DNA of 64,000 nt. Source: Porphyrobacter sp. HT-58-2. GTDB taxonomy: Bacteria; Pseudomonadota; Alphaproteobacteria; Sphingomonadales; Sphingomonadaceae. The notes beneath the pieces were generated by a model that was not told where the DNA came from, did no database searches, and saw only the letters and a program-made list of their open reading frames with translations. Positions 8,860 through 17,625 of the stretch are shown here, in pieces; positions within the stretch are counted from its first letter, which is position 1, and each line of letters opens with the position of its first letter. The stretch is from NCBI RefSeq assembly GCF_002952215.1, contig NZ_CP022600.1:248001-312000 (forward strand). Direction: 5' to 3'. A program made the position numbers and the translations under genes.

Positions 8860-9270
8860 ATGTTTACAGGGCCACTGGAAGATCGCGTGGCGATCGCTGA
8901 ACTGAACGGCACCTATGCCGATGGGGTGGTGCGTTTCGATGCCGCAACCTGGGGCAGCGTCTGGGCCGATGATGCCGATTGGGATCTGATGGGCCACCAG
9001 ACCAAGGGCAAGGACGCGATCGTCGCCTTCTGGAACAGCGCGATGGGCGGGCTGGAGGCGGTGAGCTTCCAATGCGTGCCCTGCATGATCGAAGTCACCG
9101 GCGACACCGCCCGCGCCCGCGTCCAGACGCAGGAAATCCTCAAGCCCAAGGACGGCAAGGCGCGCCATGTCGGCGGATTGTATGAAGACACGCTGGCGAA
9201 GATCGACGGGCGCTGGATGTTCACCTCGAGGGTGTTTCGCATTGTCGCAGAATTCGGAGTGGAAGAGTAA
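8860..9270 (+). CDS. SnoaL-like / NTF2-fold protein
   Basis: A 136-residue SnoaL-type protein: helix RVAIAELNGTYADGVVRFDAATWGSVWADDADW, then a KDAIVAFW helix and C-terminal strands ending WMFTSRVFRIVAEFG. The ribosome site AAGGGGAGAG lies upstream. It is followed four bases after its stop by an ABM-fold gene, mirroring the 1109-2025 pair in reverse order. Likely an isomerase, cyclase or binding protein; no catalytic residue can be assigned by eye. Confidence 0.75.
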   Translation: MFTGPLEDRVAIAELNGTYADGVVRFDAATWGSVWADDADWDLMGHQTKGKDAIVAFWNSAMGGLEAVSFQCVPCMIEVTGDTARARVQTQEILKPKDGKARHVGGLYEDTLAKIDGRWMFTSRVFRIVAEFGVEE

Positions 9271-9274
9271 CCGC

Positions 9275-9616
9275 ATGGCCAAGATCGTCATTTCCGCACA
9301 GATCGACCTCGATCCGGCCCGGCGCGAGGAGGCGCTGCGAAGCGCCCGCCCGCATATCGAGGCCGCGCTCGCCGAAAAGGGTTGCATCCACTACGACTGG
9401 AGCGCCTGTTCGATGAACCCCGCGCGGGTTAACGTCTTCGAGGAATGGGAAAGCGAGGAGGCCCTCGCTGCCCATTTCCGTGACCCCGCCTACACCGGGA
9501 TGCGCGATCACATCGGCCAGTTCGGTATCACCGCAGCTGTCAGCAAGAAATACCGGGTCGACGCCGAAGGCCCGGTCTACAATGCTGAAGGCGTGGCAAC
9601 CGAAGCGTTCGATTGA
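9275..9616 (+). CDS. Putative quinol monooxygenase / ABM-fold protein
   Basis: A 113-residue protein starting MAKIVISAQIDLDPARREEALR, followed by CIHYDWSACSMNPARVNVFEEWESEEALAAHF, which is the standard pattern of the YgiN-like ABM fold (two beta-alpha-beta halves; EEWES signature). It may oxidise a quinol-like intermediate without a cofactor or simply bind it. It directly follows the 8860 SnoaL gene, and the ribosome site overlaps that gene's end. Confidence in the fold is good; the reaction is unassigned. Confidence 0.75.
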   Translation: MAKIVISAQIDLDPARREEALRSARPHIEAALAEKGCIHYDWSACSMNPARVNVFEEWESEEALAAHFRDPAYTGMRDHIGQFGITAAVSKKYRVDAEGPVYNAEGVATEAFD

Positions 9617-9652
9617 TGCCGGACAGGGGGCGGACAAACCGCCCCACTGCTC

Positions 9653-10657
9653 TTAGAGCTTCAGCAGTTGTTTCCCGCGGTTCTGGCCGCTGAACAGGCG
9701 CTGCAAGGTCTGCGGGGCGTTTTCGAAGCCGTGCTGGATGTCTTCCTGATATTTCAGGCTGCCGTCCTTGACGAAGCCCTCCAGCCGCTTGCGGATTGCA
9801 GGGAATTCGCTTGCCCAGTCGAGCACGATGAAGCCCGCCATGGTGCCGCGCCGGAACACGAGGTTGAAGTAGTTCTCCGGCCCGGCGGGCAGGCTGCCGG
9901 TCTCGTAACGGCTGATCCCGCCGCAGATCACCACCCGCGCATTGGTGGCGATGCAGGCGAGCATGTCGTTGAGGATCTTGCCGCCGACATTGTCGTAGAT
10001 CACGTCCACGCCGCGCGGGCACAGTTCGCGGATCTGCGCCTTCACATTGCCCGCCTTGTAGTCGATCGCGGCGTCATAGCCCGCCTCGCGCACCAGCCAG
10101 TCGCACTTGTCCTGCCCGCCCGCGATGCCGACCACGCGGCACCCGGCGATCTTGGCGAGCTGGCCGACGATGCTGCCCGTCGCGCCCGCCGCGCCGCTGA
10201 CGAGCACGGTATCGCCCGCGACGGGCTTTCCGACCTTGAACAGCCCGCAATAGGCCGTCAGCCCGGTCGTCCCCAGCACCGAAAGCACCGCGGTGGGCGA
10301 GATTTCGGTTTCGACCTTCGTCAGCTCCTTGCCGTCGGTGACCAGCCATTCCGTCCACCCCGTGGTGCCGAACACCATGTCGCCCACCGCGAAGCGCCCG
10401 CCATTGCTGGCGACCACCTCGGCAATCCCGCTGCCGCGCATCACATCGCCGATGTTCATCGGCGCGACGTAGTCGGCAATGTTCTCCATCCAGCCCTTCT
10501 GCGCCGGATCGAAGCCGAGGTAATGCAGCTTCAGCAGCATCTCGCCGGGGCCGGGATCGGGCAGTTCGGTTTCGACCAGCCTGAAGTCGTTTTCGATCTC
10601 GATGCCGCGACCGCGCGGGTGTCCGTTCAAGAGCCATTGGCGGGTGGTGGTGGGCAT
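9653..10657 (-). CDS. NADP-dependent oxidoreductase, zinc-independent MDR family
   Basis: A 334-residue medium-chain reductase of the leukotriene-B4 dehydrogenase/curcumin-reductase type. It opens with TTTRQWLLNGHPRG, has the Rossmann segment SGAAGATGSIVGQLAK, and lacks the cysteine set of zinc alcohol dehydrogenases. GGGAGATACCC precedes the ATG. Family members reduce C=C bonds conjugated to a ketone or aldehyde. A paralogue of the same type lies at 12952-13962, transcribed the other way, suggesting two related enone reductions in one pathway. Confidence 0.85.
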   Translation of the reverse strand: MPTTTRQWLLNGHPRGRGIEIENDFRLVETELPDPGPGEMLLKLHYLGFDPAQKGWMENIADYVAPMNIGDVMRGSGIAEVVASNGGRFAVGDMVFGTTGWTEWLVTDGKELTKVETEISPTAVLSVLGTTGLTAYCGLFKVGKPVAGDTVLVSGAAGATGSIVGQLAKIAGCRVVGIAGGQDKCDWLVREAGYDAAIDYKAGNVKAQIRELCPRGVDVIYDNVGGKILNDMLACIATNARVVICGGISRYETGSLPAGPENYFNLVFRRGTMAGFIVLDWASEFPAIRKRLEGFVKDGSLKYQEDIQHGFENAPQTLQRLFSGQNRGKQLLKL

Positions 10658-10790
10658 CGGGTATCTCCCATCTCGCAGAGAATTGTCTGTCTGCCCTATT
10701 GCGGGTGCGCCGCCCCGCTCTCCACGGACAAAAGTATCAGTCGAGCGCCCCGCCCCCTGTGGTAGTTTGCCGCCCTCAAGGAGAGAGACG

Positions 10791-12929
10791 ATGGGCGCCG
10801 AGACTCACAAGACTTTCTGCCGCTTCTGCCACGCCAACTGCGCGATGGAAGTCGACGTTGCCGACGGAAAGGTGATCGAGGTGCGCGGCGATCCCGATGA
10901 TCCGGCCTATGGTGGCTATACCTGCATGAAGGGTCGCGAACTGCCGGATTCGCATAATTCGGAGAACCGGTTGCACCACTCGCTGGTTCGCAACGCGGAC
11001 GGCGAATTCGTCTCGACCCCGATGGATCAGGCGCTGGCCCATGTGGCGTCCGAACTGCGCCGCATCATCGACACCCACGGCCCCCATTCGGTGGCGGTGT
11101 TCATGGGTTCGGGCGGCTTCCAGAACTCGGCCGCCATGGCCGCCTCGCTGTCTTTCGCGCAGGCCGTGGGGAGCCGCAATTTCTACACCTCGGTCACGCT
11201 CGATCAGCCCGCCAAGGTGTTCACCACGGCGCGTTACGGCAAGTGGATGGCGGGGCCGAACACCTTCTCCGAAAGCGATGTCGCGCTGTTCATCGGCAAC
11301 AACCCGATCGTCTCGCACTATGCGCCCGTCGGCGGGGTGCCGCCGTTCAGCCCCTCGCGCCGCATCCGCGACAGGAAGGCCGAAGGGCTGAAGCTGATCG
11401 TCGCCGACCCGCGTGAAAGCGATGTGGCGCGGCTGGCCGACATCTACCTGCCGGTAAAGCCGGGCGAGGATCCGGCGATGCTGGCGGGGATGCTCAACGT
11501 GATCATTTCCGAAGGGCTGTATGATCGCAATTTCGTCGCGGCTCACGTGGACGGCTTCGACGAGTTGGCCGAGGCGGTGAAGGCCTTCCCGCCCGAAGTC
11601 GCCGCAGAGCGCGCCGGGCTCGATAAGGACCAGCTCGTCGCCGCCGCGCGGATGTTTGCGGGCGGCACCAAGGGCTGCGCCACCACCGGCACCGGGCCGG
11701 AAATGGCGGGCCACGGCACGCTCACCGAATATCTCGTCACCTGCCTCAACACCATCTGCGCGCGCTTCAAACAGGAGGGTGAGAAAGCCGCGATCCCGGG
11801 CGTGTTCAGCCCCTACCAGACGGCGCGGCGCGCGCAGGTCGCCCCGCCGGTGCCGATGTTCGGCGCGGAAGGGATGCCCAAGTCGCGGTTCCGCGGGCTC
11901 GGCCATCTCGGGTGGGAAATGCCCTGCAACGTGCTCGCCGACGAAATCCTCACGCCGGGCGAAGGCCAGGTGCGCGCGCTGATTTCGGTCGGCGGCAATC
12001 CGGTGGTGGGCTTCCCCGATCAGGCCAAGATGGTGCGCGCGCTCGATGATCTTGAGCTGTTCGTGCAGATCGACCCGTGGATGAGCGCCTCTGCCAAGCG
12101 CGCAACCGTGGTGCTCGCGCCCTCGCAATGCCTTGAGCGCGAGGACATCACCAGCCTTTCGGACTGGTGGCACGAGGAACCCTATGCACGCTATACGGAG
12201 GCGATTGTCGCGCCGCCGGGCGACGTGATCGACGAGTACGAGATGTTCTGGACACTCGCGCATCACCTCGGCATCCAGATGATGCTGGGCGGCGGCCCGC
12301 TGCCGATGGACCGGAAACCGACCAAGCAGGAATTCCTCGATCTGGCAGTGACCGGCTGCCTCGTCCCGCCCAGCAAGGTGCGCGAGGATTGCCGTGCCAA
12401 TGGCGGGGCGGCGGTGATCTATCCGGAAAAGCACCCGATGGTGGAGCCGGTCGACGAAAGTGACTTCCACCGCTTCGATCTGGCGGTCGGCGCGATGCCG
12501 GCGGAGATTGGGAAATATGCCGCGAACCCGGCGAGCAAGGCGGGCTTCGACTTCCGCCTGATCTCGCGCCGGTCCAAGACGCGGTTCAACTCGATCGGCC
12601 ACCCGCTCAAGAAGCTGCAGGCCAAGACCACCACCAACCCCGCCTATATCCATCCGGACGATATCGCCGCGCTTGGACTGGAGGAAGGCGGGTTGGTCGC
12701 GATCACCTCGCCCCACGCCACCATCCACGGCGTCGTGAAAGCGAGTGACAAGGTGCGGCGCGGGATTGTCTCGATGGCGCATGCCTATGGCGATGCCGAT
12801 GCGACCAAGGAGGATGTGCGGGAACGCGGCTCCTCGACTAACCGGCTGGTGAGCGAGGTGGTCGATTACGATCCGATTACTGGGCAATCGCTGCAAAGCG
12901 CCATTCCGGTGAAGCTCGAACCGGCTTGA
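10791..12929 (+). CDS. Molybdopterin-dependent oxidoreductase
   Basis: A 712-residue member of the DMSO-reductase superfamily. Near the N-terminus Cys10, Cys13, Cys17 and Cys45 form a CxxCxxxC...C 4Fe-4S site; a bis-MGD core and a C-terminal molydopterin dinucleotide-binding domain (TTTNPAYIHPDDI... region) follow. There is no twin-arginine signal, so it is cytoplasmic. No separate electron-transfer subunit lies alongside; the next gene is an MDR reductase 22 bp downstream. Start at ATG 10791 after AAGGAGAGAG. The substrate is unknown; hydration, hydroxylation without O2 and S- or N-oxide reduction all occur in the superfamily. Confidence 0.85.
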   Translation: MGAETHKTFCRFCHANCAMEVDVADGKVIEVRGDPDDPAYGGYTCMKGRELPDSHNSENRLHHSLVRNADGEFVSTPMDQALAHVASELRRIIDTHGPHSVAVFMGSGGFQNSAAMAASLSFAQAVGSRNFYTSVTLDQPAKVFTTARYGKWMAGPNTFSESDVALFIGNNPIVSHYAPVGGVPPFSPSRRIRDRKAEGLKLIVADPRESDVARLADIYLPVKPGEDPAMLAGMLNVIISEGLYDRNFVAAHVDGFDELAEAVKAFPPEVAAERAGLDKDQLVAAARMFAGGTKGCATTGTGPEMAGHGTLTEYLVTCLNTICARFKQEGEKAAIPGVFSPYQTARRAQVAPPVPMFGAEGMPKSRFRGLGHLGWEMPCNVLADEILTPGEGQVRALISVGGNPVVGFPDQAKMVRALDDLELFVQIDPWMSASAKRATVVLAPSQCLEREDITSLSDWWHEEPYARYTEAIVAPPGDVIDEYEMFWTLAHHLGIQMMLGGGPLPMDRKPTKQEFLDLAVTGCLVPPSKVREDCRANGGAAVIYPEKHPMVEPVDESDFHRFDLAVGAMPAEIGKYAANPASKAGFDFRLISRRSKTRFNSIGHPLKKLQAKTTTNPAYIHPDDIAALGLEEGGLVAITSPHATIHGVVKASDKVRRGIVSMAHAYGDADATKEDVRERGSSTNRLVSEVVDYDPITGQSLQSAIPVKLEPA

Positions 12930-12951
12930 TCCTCTCACGCAAAGGAAAACC

Positions 12952-13962
12952 ATGCCCACCAACCGCCGTTTCCTGCTCCAGCGCCGCCCGAATGGCACGC
13001 CGGTGCCTGACGATTTCGCACTCGTCACCGAAGACACGCCCGCGCTGGAGGAAGGCCAGTTCCTGATCCGCAACCACTATGCCTCGCTCGATCCGGCGAT
13101 GCGCGGCTGGATGGATGCCGAGGGCAATTACATGCCACCGATCCCCTTGGGCGATCCGGTGCGCGCCAGCACCATCGGCGTGGTCGAGGAAAGCCGCGCT
13201 GAAGGTTTTGCGCCCGGCCAGTGGGTGATGGGCCTCAATGCGCTGGAGGATTACTCGATCGGCGCGGCGGGCGGCTTTACCCAGCCGATCGACCCATCAC
13301 TGGTGCCGAGCGTCACCAATTACCTCTCGATCTTCGGTGCGGTGGGCATGACGGCCTATTTCGGCTTTCTCGAAGTATGCGAGCCCAAGTCTGGCGAGAC
13401 CGTGCTGGTGAGCGGCGCGGCGGGGGCTGTCGGCAGTCTGGTCGGTCAGCTGGCGAAAATCCACGGCTGTCGCGCGGTCGGGATCGCGGGTGGCCCGGCC
13501 AAATGCGCGCGCCTCACGGAAAAATACGGCTTCGATGCCGCCATCGACTATCGCGGTAAGGATGAAGCCGCGCTCGCAGCCGCGATTGCCGAGGCCTGCC
13601 CCGATGGGGTCGATGTGATCTTCGAGAATGTCGGCGGGATCATCCTCGATGCGGGGCTGATGAATTTGAACCTGCACGCGCGCGTCGGGCTGTGCGGCCT
13701 TATCAGCGAATACAACACCGAACCGCGCGGCATCCGCAATCTGTGGCAGCTGATCGTCAAGCGCGCCCACATCCGCGGGCTCTTGGTGGCCGACTACGTC
13801 CCCCGCTTCGCCGAAGGGGCGGCGCAGATGGGCGTGTGGGCCGCGCAAGGGCGCCTCACTATCGACGAGCATATCGACGAAGGGCTGGAGAACGCCTTCG
13901 ACAGCTTCATGCGGCTGTTTGCAGGTACGAATGACGGCAAGATGATCCTCAAGATCGCCTGA
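12952..13962 (+). CDS. NADP-dependent oxidoreductase, zinc-independent MDR family
   Basis: A 336-residue MDR reductase with PTNRRFLLQRRPNGTP at the start and the nucleotide loop SGAAGAVGSLVGQLAK. It is similar in length and motif pattern to the 9653-10657 protein and likewise zinc-free. Ribosome site AAAGGAAAA precedes ATG 12952. It follows the molybdoenzyme closely and precedes a ThuA gene by four bases, so it belongs to a four-gene plus-strand operon (10791-15111). Enone reduction is the expected chemistry. Confidence 0.85.
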   Translation: MPTNRRFLLQRRPNGTPVPDDFALVTEDTPALEEGQFLIRNHYASLDPAMRGWMDAEGNYMPPIPLGDPVRASTIGVVEESRAEGFAPGQWVMGLNALEDYSIGAAGGFTQPIDPSLVPSVTNYLSIFGAVGMTAYFGFLEVCEPKSGETVLVSGAAGAVGSLVGQLAKIHGCRAVGIAGGPAKCARLTEKYGFDAAIDYRGKDEAALAAAIAEACPDGVDVIFENVGGIILDAGLMNLNLHARVGLCGLISEYNTEPRGIRNLWQLIVKRAHIRGLLVADYVPRFAEGAAQMGVWAAQGRLTIDEHIDEGLENAFDSFMRLFAGTNDGKMILKIA

Positions 13963-13966
13963 CGTC

Positions 13967-14737
13967 ATGGCGCGCTCGCTGCTCGTCCTGTCCGGGGGGC
14001 ATCCCTACGAGGCAGGGCCGTTTGCGGAATTGCTCGCCAGTCTGGGCGATTGGGAGGTCACCCACCTCGTCCACCCCGAAGGCGGAGAGGCCGATGCAGC
14101 GGGAGCCATCACCGCAGCCGACGCGCTGCTGTTCTACGACATGGCGGGCTACGTTTTTGCCGAGGGCAAGGTAACGACGCGCCCGCCCTCTTCCGCCTTC
14201 CGCGAGGCTGTCACCGCCCGCTTCGCCAGCGGAAGGGGCGCGGTGGCGATGCATCATGCACTCGCCGGGTGGGCGCAATGGCCCGAATGGCATGACTGGC
14301 TCGGCGGGCAATTCCACTACCAGCCCGGCTCACACGGTCCCGACTCCGGCTATCGCCACGATGTCACTTATGAAGCGCGGATTATCGCCGATCATCCGGT
14401 GACGCGCGGATTGCCAACGAGTTTCCCGGTAACCGATGAACTCTATCTCTGCCCGGTAGATGAAAACGCGATCACGCCGCTCGTCCGCGCCGAGGGTTTC
14501 GCTTTCACGCAGGACAATTTCTACTCAGCCGCGCAGGCCGTAGCGGGAGCGATGTTCAGCCGCGAGGGCTGGGAGCACCCGCCGGGCAGCAACTGCGTCG
14601 CCTGGGAAAGCCGCACCTGCCCCGCCCCGCTTATCTACCTGCAATTCGGCGACGGCCCCGCGACCTACGCCAATCCCTATGTACGCCAGATGCTGCGACA
14701 GGCGCTCGACTACACTTCAGGAGGAACCACCCCATGA
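13967..14737 (+). CDS. ThuA domain-containing protein
   Basis: A 256-residue protein with the ThuA (class-I-glutamine-amidotransferase-like) fold: SLLVLSGGHPYEAGPFAELL at the N-terminus, then ADALLFYDMAGY, a GAVAMHHALAGW segment and a C-terminal domain with CAWE-like positions. ThuA family proteins are linked to sugar or cyclic-compound catabolism but few are characterised. Its end overlaps the next SnoaL gene (ATGA). A second ThuA gene is at 19973-20728. Two ThuA genes in a catabolic island without sugar genes suggest that this subgroup acts on another class of substrate; this is inference. Confidence 0.8.
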   Translation: MARSLLVLSGGHPYEAGPFAELLASLGDWEVTHLVHPEGGEADAAGAITAADALLFYDMAGYVFAEGKVTTRPPSSAFREAVTARFASGRGAVAMHHALAGWAQWPEWHDWLGGQFHYQPGSHGPDSGYRHDVTYEARIIADHPVTRGLPTSFPVTDELYLCPVDENAITPLVRAEGFAFTQDNFYSAAQAVAGAMFSREGWEHPPGSNCVAWESRTCPAPLIYLQFGDGPATYANPYVRQMLRQALDYTSGGTTP

Positions 14738-15111
14738 CCCCGCAGGAAACCGTCGAAGCTTTCATCGACCACTGGAACGCCTGCGACATTGACGCGATGA
14801 TTGCGCTGTGCGCGCCAGACATCGTCTATCACAACATCCCGATGGAGCCGATCCACGGCACCACCGCGATGCGCGCGATGGTCGAAGGCTTCCTTGCCAA
14901 CATTGCCTCATGCGAGTGGCAGACCCACGCCATCGCCACCAACGGCAATGTCGTCCTCACAGAGCGCACCGACGGCTTCCATTTCAAGGACGGGCGCAAG
15001 GCCGCGATCCGGGTGATGGGCACTTTCGAGCTCAATGATGCCGGGCTGATCACCGGCTGGCGCGACTATTTCGACATGGGCGAATTCCAGCGCGAGTTTG
15101 CCGGCACGTGA
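14734..15111 (+). CDS. SnoaL-like / limonene-epoxide-hydrolase-type NTF2 protein
   Basis: A 125-residue NTF2-fold protein: TPQETVEAFIDHWNACDIDAMIAL, a YHNIPMEPIHG segment and a core ending RDYFDMGEFQREF. The pattern resembles limonene-1,2-epoxide hydrolase-like and SnoaL_2 proteins, where RDYFD carries an Arg/Asp pair used in catalysis. AGGAGGAACC lies just before ATG 14734, which overlaps the ThuA stop by 4 bp. A role as an epoxide hydrolase or isomerase on a P450 product is attractive but unproven. Confidence 0.75.
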   Translation: MTPQETVEAFIDHWNACDIDAMIALCAPDIVYHNIPMEPIHGTTAMRAMVEGFLANIASCEWQTHAIATNGNVVLTERTDGFHFKDGRKAAIRVMGTFELNDAGLITGWRDYFDMGEFQREFAGT

Positions 15112-15209
15112 CACGGGCGCGGCAATCCTAACACAAACGCGCATCGCATCGCAGGCGCACTCGTGGCTAGGCTTGCCGCATACTTCCAAGGGGTCTGGAG
15201 CCTGCCCAC

Positions 15210-16463
15210 ATGAACAAGCCTGAAGGCAATGTCTTTGCGCCCGAAACGCTGATCGATCCGTTCGATTACTATCGCGCCATCCACGAGGCGGGGATTGCGA
15301 TCGAACATATCGAAGGCATGAACACCTGGGTCGTCTATTCCTACGACCTGTGCAGCGAGGCAACCACCAAGCCGGAGATCTTCTCGAACGATTTCACCGC
15401 CCTCATGGGGCGCGAGGCGGACGAGGAAATCCAGGCGATTCTGGCCGAGGGCTGGCCTGACCTGCCCACTCTGCTGACCGCCGATCACCCGATCCACACG
15501 CGCAACCGCAAGCTGGTGAACCTTGCCTTCTCGGCCCCGCGCGTCAACGCGATCGAGGCCGACATGCGGCAGAAGTCGATCGAGCTGATCGAGGCCTTCG
15601 CCGATCGGGGCGAATGCGAGTTCGTCGAGGAATTCGGCGTGCCGCTGCCCGTCGCGATGATTGCCGGGCAGATCGGGCTCGATGACGATCCCAAGCGTGT
15701 GAAGCGCTGGTCGGACGCGGCGGTTGACCGGTTCAGCCAGATGGTCGATCACCAGCGCAAGCTCGAATGCGCCCGCAACCTCGTGGAATTCCAGCACTAC
15801 ATGAAGGGCTTGATCGATGACCGCCGCGCCAATGGCGGCAACGACCTGCTGACCGATCTCGTCGAGGCGCGGGTGGAGGGCGAGACGCCGCTCAGCGATC
15901 CTGAAATCATGTCGCTGATGCAGCAGTTCATGGTGGCGGGCAATGAAACCACCACCTCGACATTGGCAGGGGGCCTGCTCCAGCTGATCCGCAATCCCGA
16001 CCAGATGGCCAAGGCCAAGGCGGCAGCCGGTGGGCGCGATCCCAAGGTGATCATGAACCTCGTCGAAGAGGCGCTGCGCTACGAAACCCCGACGGCGGGG
16101 ATGTGGCGCATCGTCAAGCAGGACACTGAGTTGGGCGGCGTGAAAATCCCCAACGGCGCGATTGTCCAGTTGCGCTATGCCGCGGCCAACCGCGATCCTT
16201 CGAAGTTCCCCGATCCCGACAGGTTCGACATCGAGCGCGCCAATGCCCGCACTCACCTCGCCTTCGGCAAGGGGCCGCATATGTGCGTGGGCAACATGCT
16301 GTCCCGCAAGGAAATGCTGGTCGCCTTCGACGAGCTGCTCGAACGGCTCGATAACTTCGCCGTCAAGGACGAGAACGAAATCCGCATCCTGCCCAACATC
16401 CTGCTGCGCGGCGTGACCCACCTGCCGATTACGTTCACGCGCTCTGGCACACGGAAAGCCTGA
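15210..16463 (+). CDS. Cytochrome P450 (third of three)
   Basis: A 417-residue soluble P450. Heme loop FGKGPHMCVG (Cys near residue 359), I-helix VAGNETTTST, and ExxR in EEALRYETP are all present. The ATG at 15210 follows a leader with a TTGCCGC box shared with two other genes. Five bases after its stop the acyl-CoA dehydrogenase gene starts, so it heads an eight-gene plus-strand operon (15210-22875) of CoA-ester chemistry. A side-chain terminal hydroxylase, as in CYP125-like steroid pathways, would fit; this is inference from position only. Confidence 0.9.
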   Translation: MNKPEGNVFAPETLIDPFDYYRAIHEAGIAIEHIEGMNTWVVYSYDLCSEATTKPEIFSNDFTALMGREADEEIQAILAEGWPDLPTLLTADHPIHTRNRKLVNLAFSAPRVNAIEADMRQKSIELIEAFADRGECEFVEEFGVPLPVAMIAGQIGLDDDPKRVKRWSDAAVDRFSQMVDHQRKLECARNLVEFQHYMKGLIDDRRANGGNDLLTDLVEARVEGETPLSDPEIMSLMQQFMVAGNETTTSTLAGGLLQLIRNPDQMAKAKAAAGGRDPKVIMNLVEEALRYETPTAGMWRIVKQDTELGGVKIPNGAIVQLRYAAANRDPSKFPDPDRFDIERANARTHLAFGKGPHMCVGNMLSRKEMLVAFDELLERLDNFAVKDENEIRILPNILLRGVTHLPITFTRSGTRKA

Positions 16464-16468
16464 CACCC

Positions 16469-17600
16469 ATGAATTTCGATCTTTCCGAAGAACAGCAGAT
16501 GTTCGTGACCTCGGTGGAACGCTTCGCCGCGCCCATCGACGTCGAGGCGCGGCGCAAACTGCGGCTCTCACCCACCGGCTATGACCGAGGGCGCTGGCAG
16601 AGCCTCGCCGAAATGGGCCTGATCGCGCTCGCGGCGGGCGAGGATGCGGGCGGCATGGGCGGATCGGCGGTCGATCTGGCGCTGGTGTGCGAAGCCATCG
16701 GCAAGGCCAATGCGCCCGACCCGCTGCTCGAACACGGCATCCTGCCTGCCCTGCTGCTCGAACGTGGGGGAGCGGGCGCGGCGCTGGACAGCGTGCTGTC
16801 GGGCGAGACCATCGCCACGCTGGCATGGACCGAGCGGGGCCAGCGTTACAGCCTCAAGGCGAAGGGAATGAAGGCCGAAGAGGGCGCGGACGGCGTTCTG
16901 CTATCAGGCGAAAAGACGATGGTGATGGGGCGTGCTGTCGGACCTGTCATCAGTGCCCGCGCCGCCATGGCTGGGGGGGGCGCTGCTGGCGGACCTGTTC
17001 ATCGTCACCGCCGACCATGGCGGGGAGACCGCCTGCTTCCTCGTGCCCAAGGATGCGAGTGGGCTGGAGGTGCGCGCCTATCGTCTCGCCGACGGCAGCA
17101 TCGCGGGCGAATTGCGGCTGACCCGTACGCCTGTAGCCGCCCGACTGGCACTTGATGGCGCTGCGCTCGATGCGGTTGTCGCCGATGTCCGCCTGCTGGC
17201 GGCGGCCGAAATGGTCGGCCTCGGCCAACGCCTGCTCGACGATACGCTCGCTTATGTGAAGGAGCGCGAGCAGTTCGGCGTCGCCATCGGCAGCTTTCAG
17301 GCGCTGCAGCACCGGCTGGTCGATTGCTATGCGCGCGAGGAACAGAGCCGCTCGATGCTCTACCGCGCCGCGCTGACCGAGCGCGGCGATGCGGCCAAGT
17401 GGCAGCGCGCCGCTGCCGGGGCCAAGGCCTTCATCGGCGAGAATGTCGACGCCATCGCCCGCGAGGCGGTGCAGATGCATGGCGGCATGGGGATCACCGA
17501 CGAGCTTGCCATCGGCCATGCCTTGAAGCGCGTGCTGCTGCTCGCGCGGCTGTTTGGCGATGTCGATACGGTGCTGGCGGAATATGCGCTCGCGGCGTGA
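16469..17600 (+). pseudogene. Acyl-CoA dehydrogenase family gene with a one-base frameshift
   Basis: The N-terminal half (MNFDLSEEQQMFVTSVERF to GEKTMVMG) and the C-terminal half (ADLFIVTADHGG to AEYALAA) lie in different frames. The shift is at an 8-G run, 16973-16980; removing one G would give one open frame of 376 codons, the normal size. The C-terminal part keeps AVQMHGGMGITDE and the helical bundle. The sequence ends without the usual GGTxEI motif, as in the beta subunit of heteromeric steroid acyl-CoA dehydrogenases. Either a sequencing error or a true inactivation is possible. It pairs with the intact dehydrogenase at 20753-21961. Confidence 0.8.
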
Positions 17601-17625
17601 CGCAGGCGCTGGAGGGGACTGAGAC

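Noticed and set aside
10776..13073. A 765-codon open frame antisense to the molybdopterin oxidoreductase gene
   Set aside because: It lies completely opposite a conserved gene with intact cofactor motifs, is low-complexity Arg/His/Gly-rich and is a typical GC-rich shadow frame.
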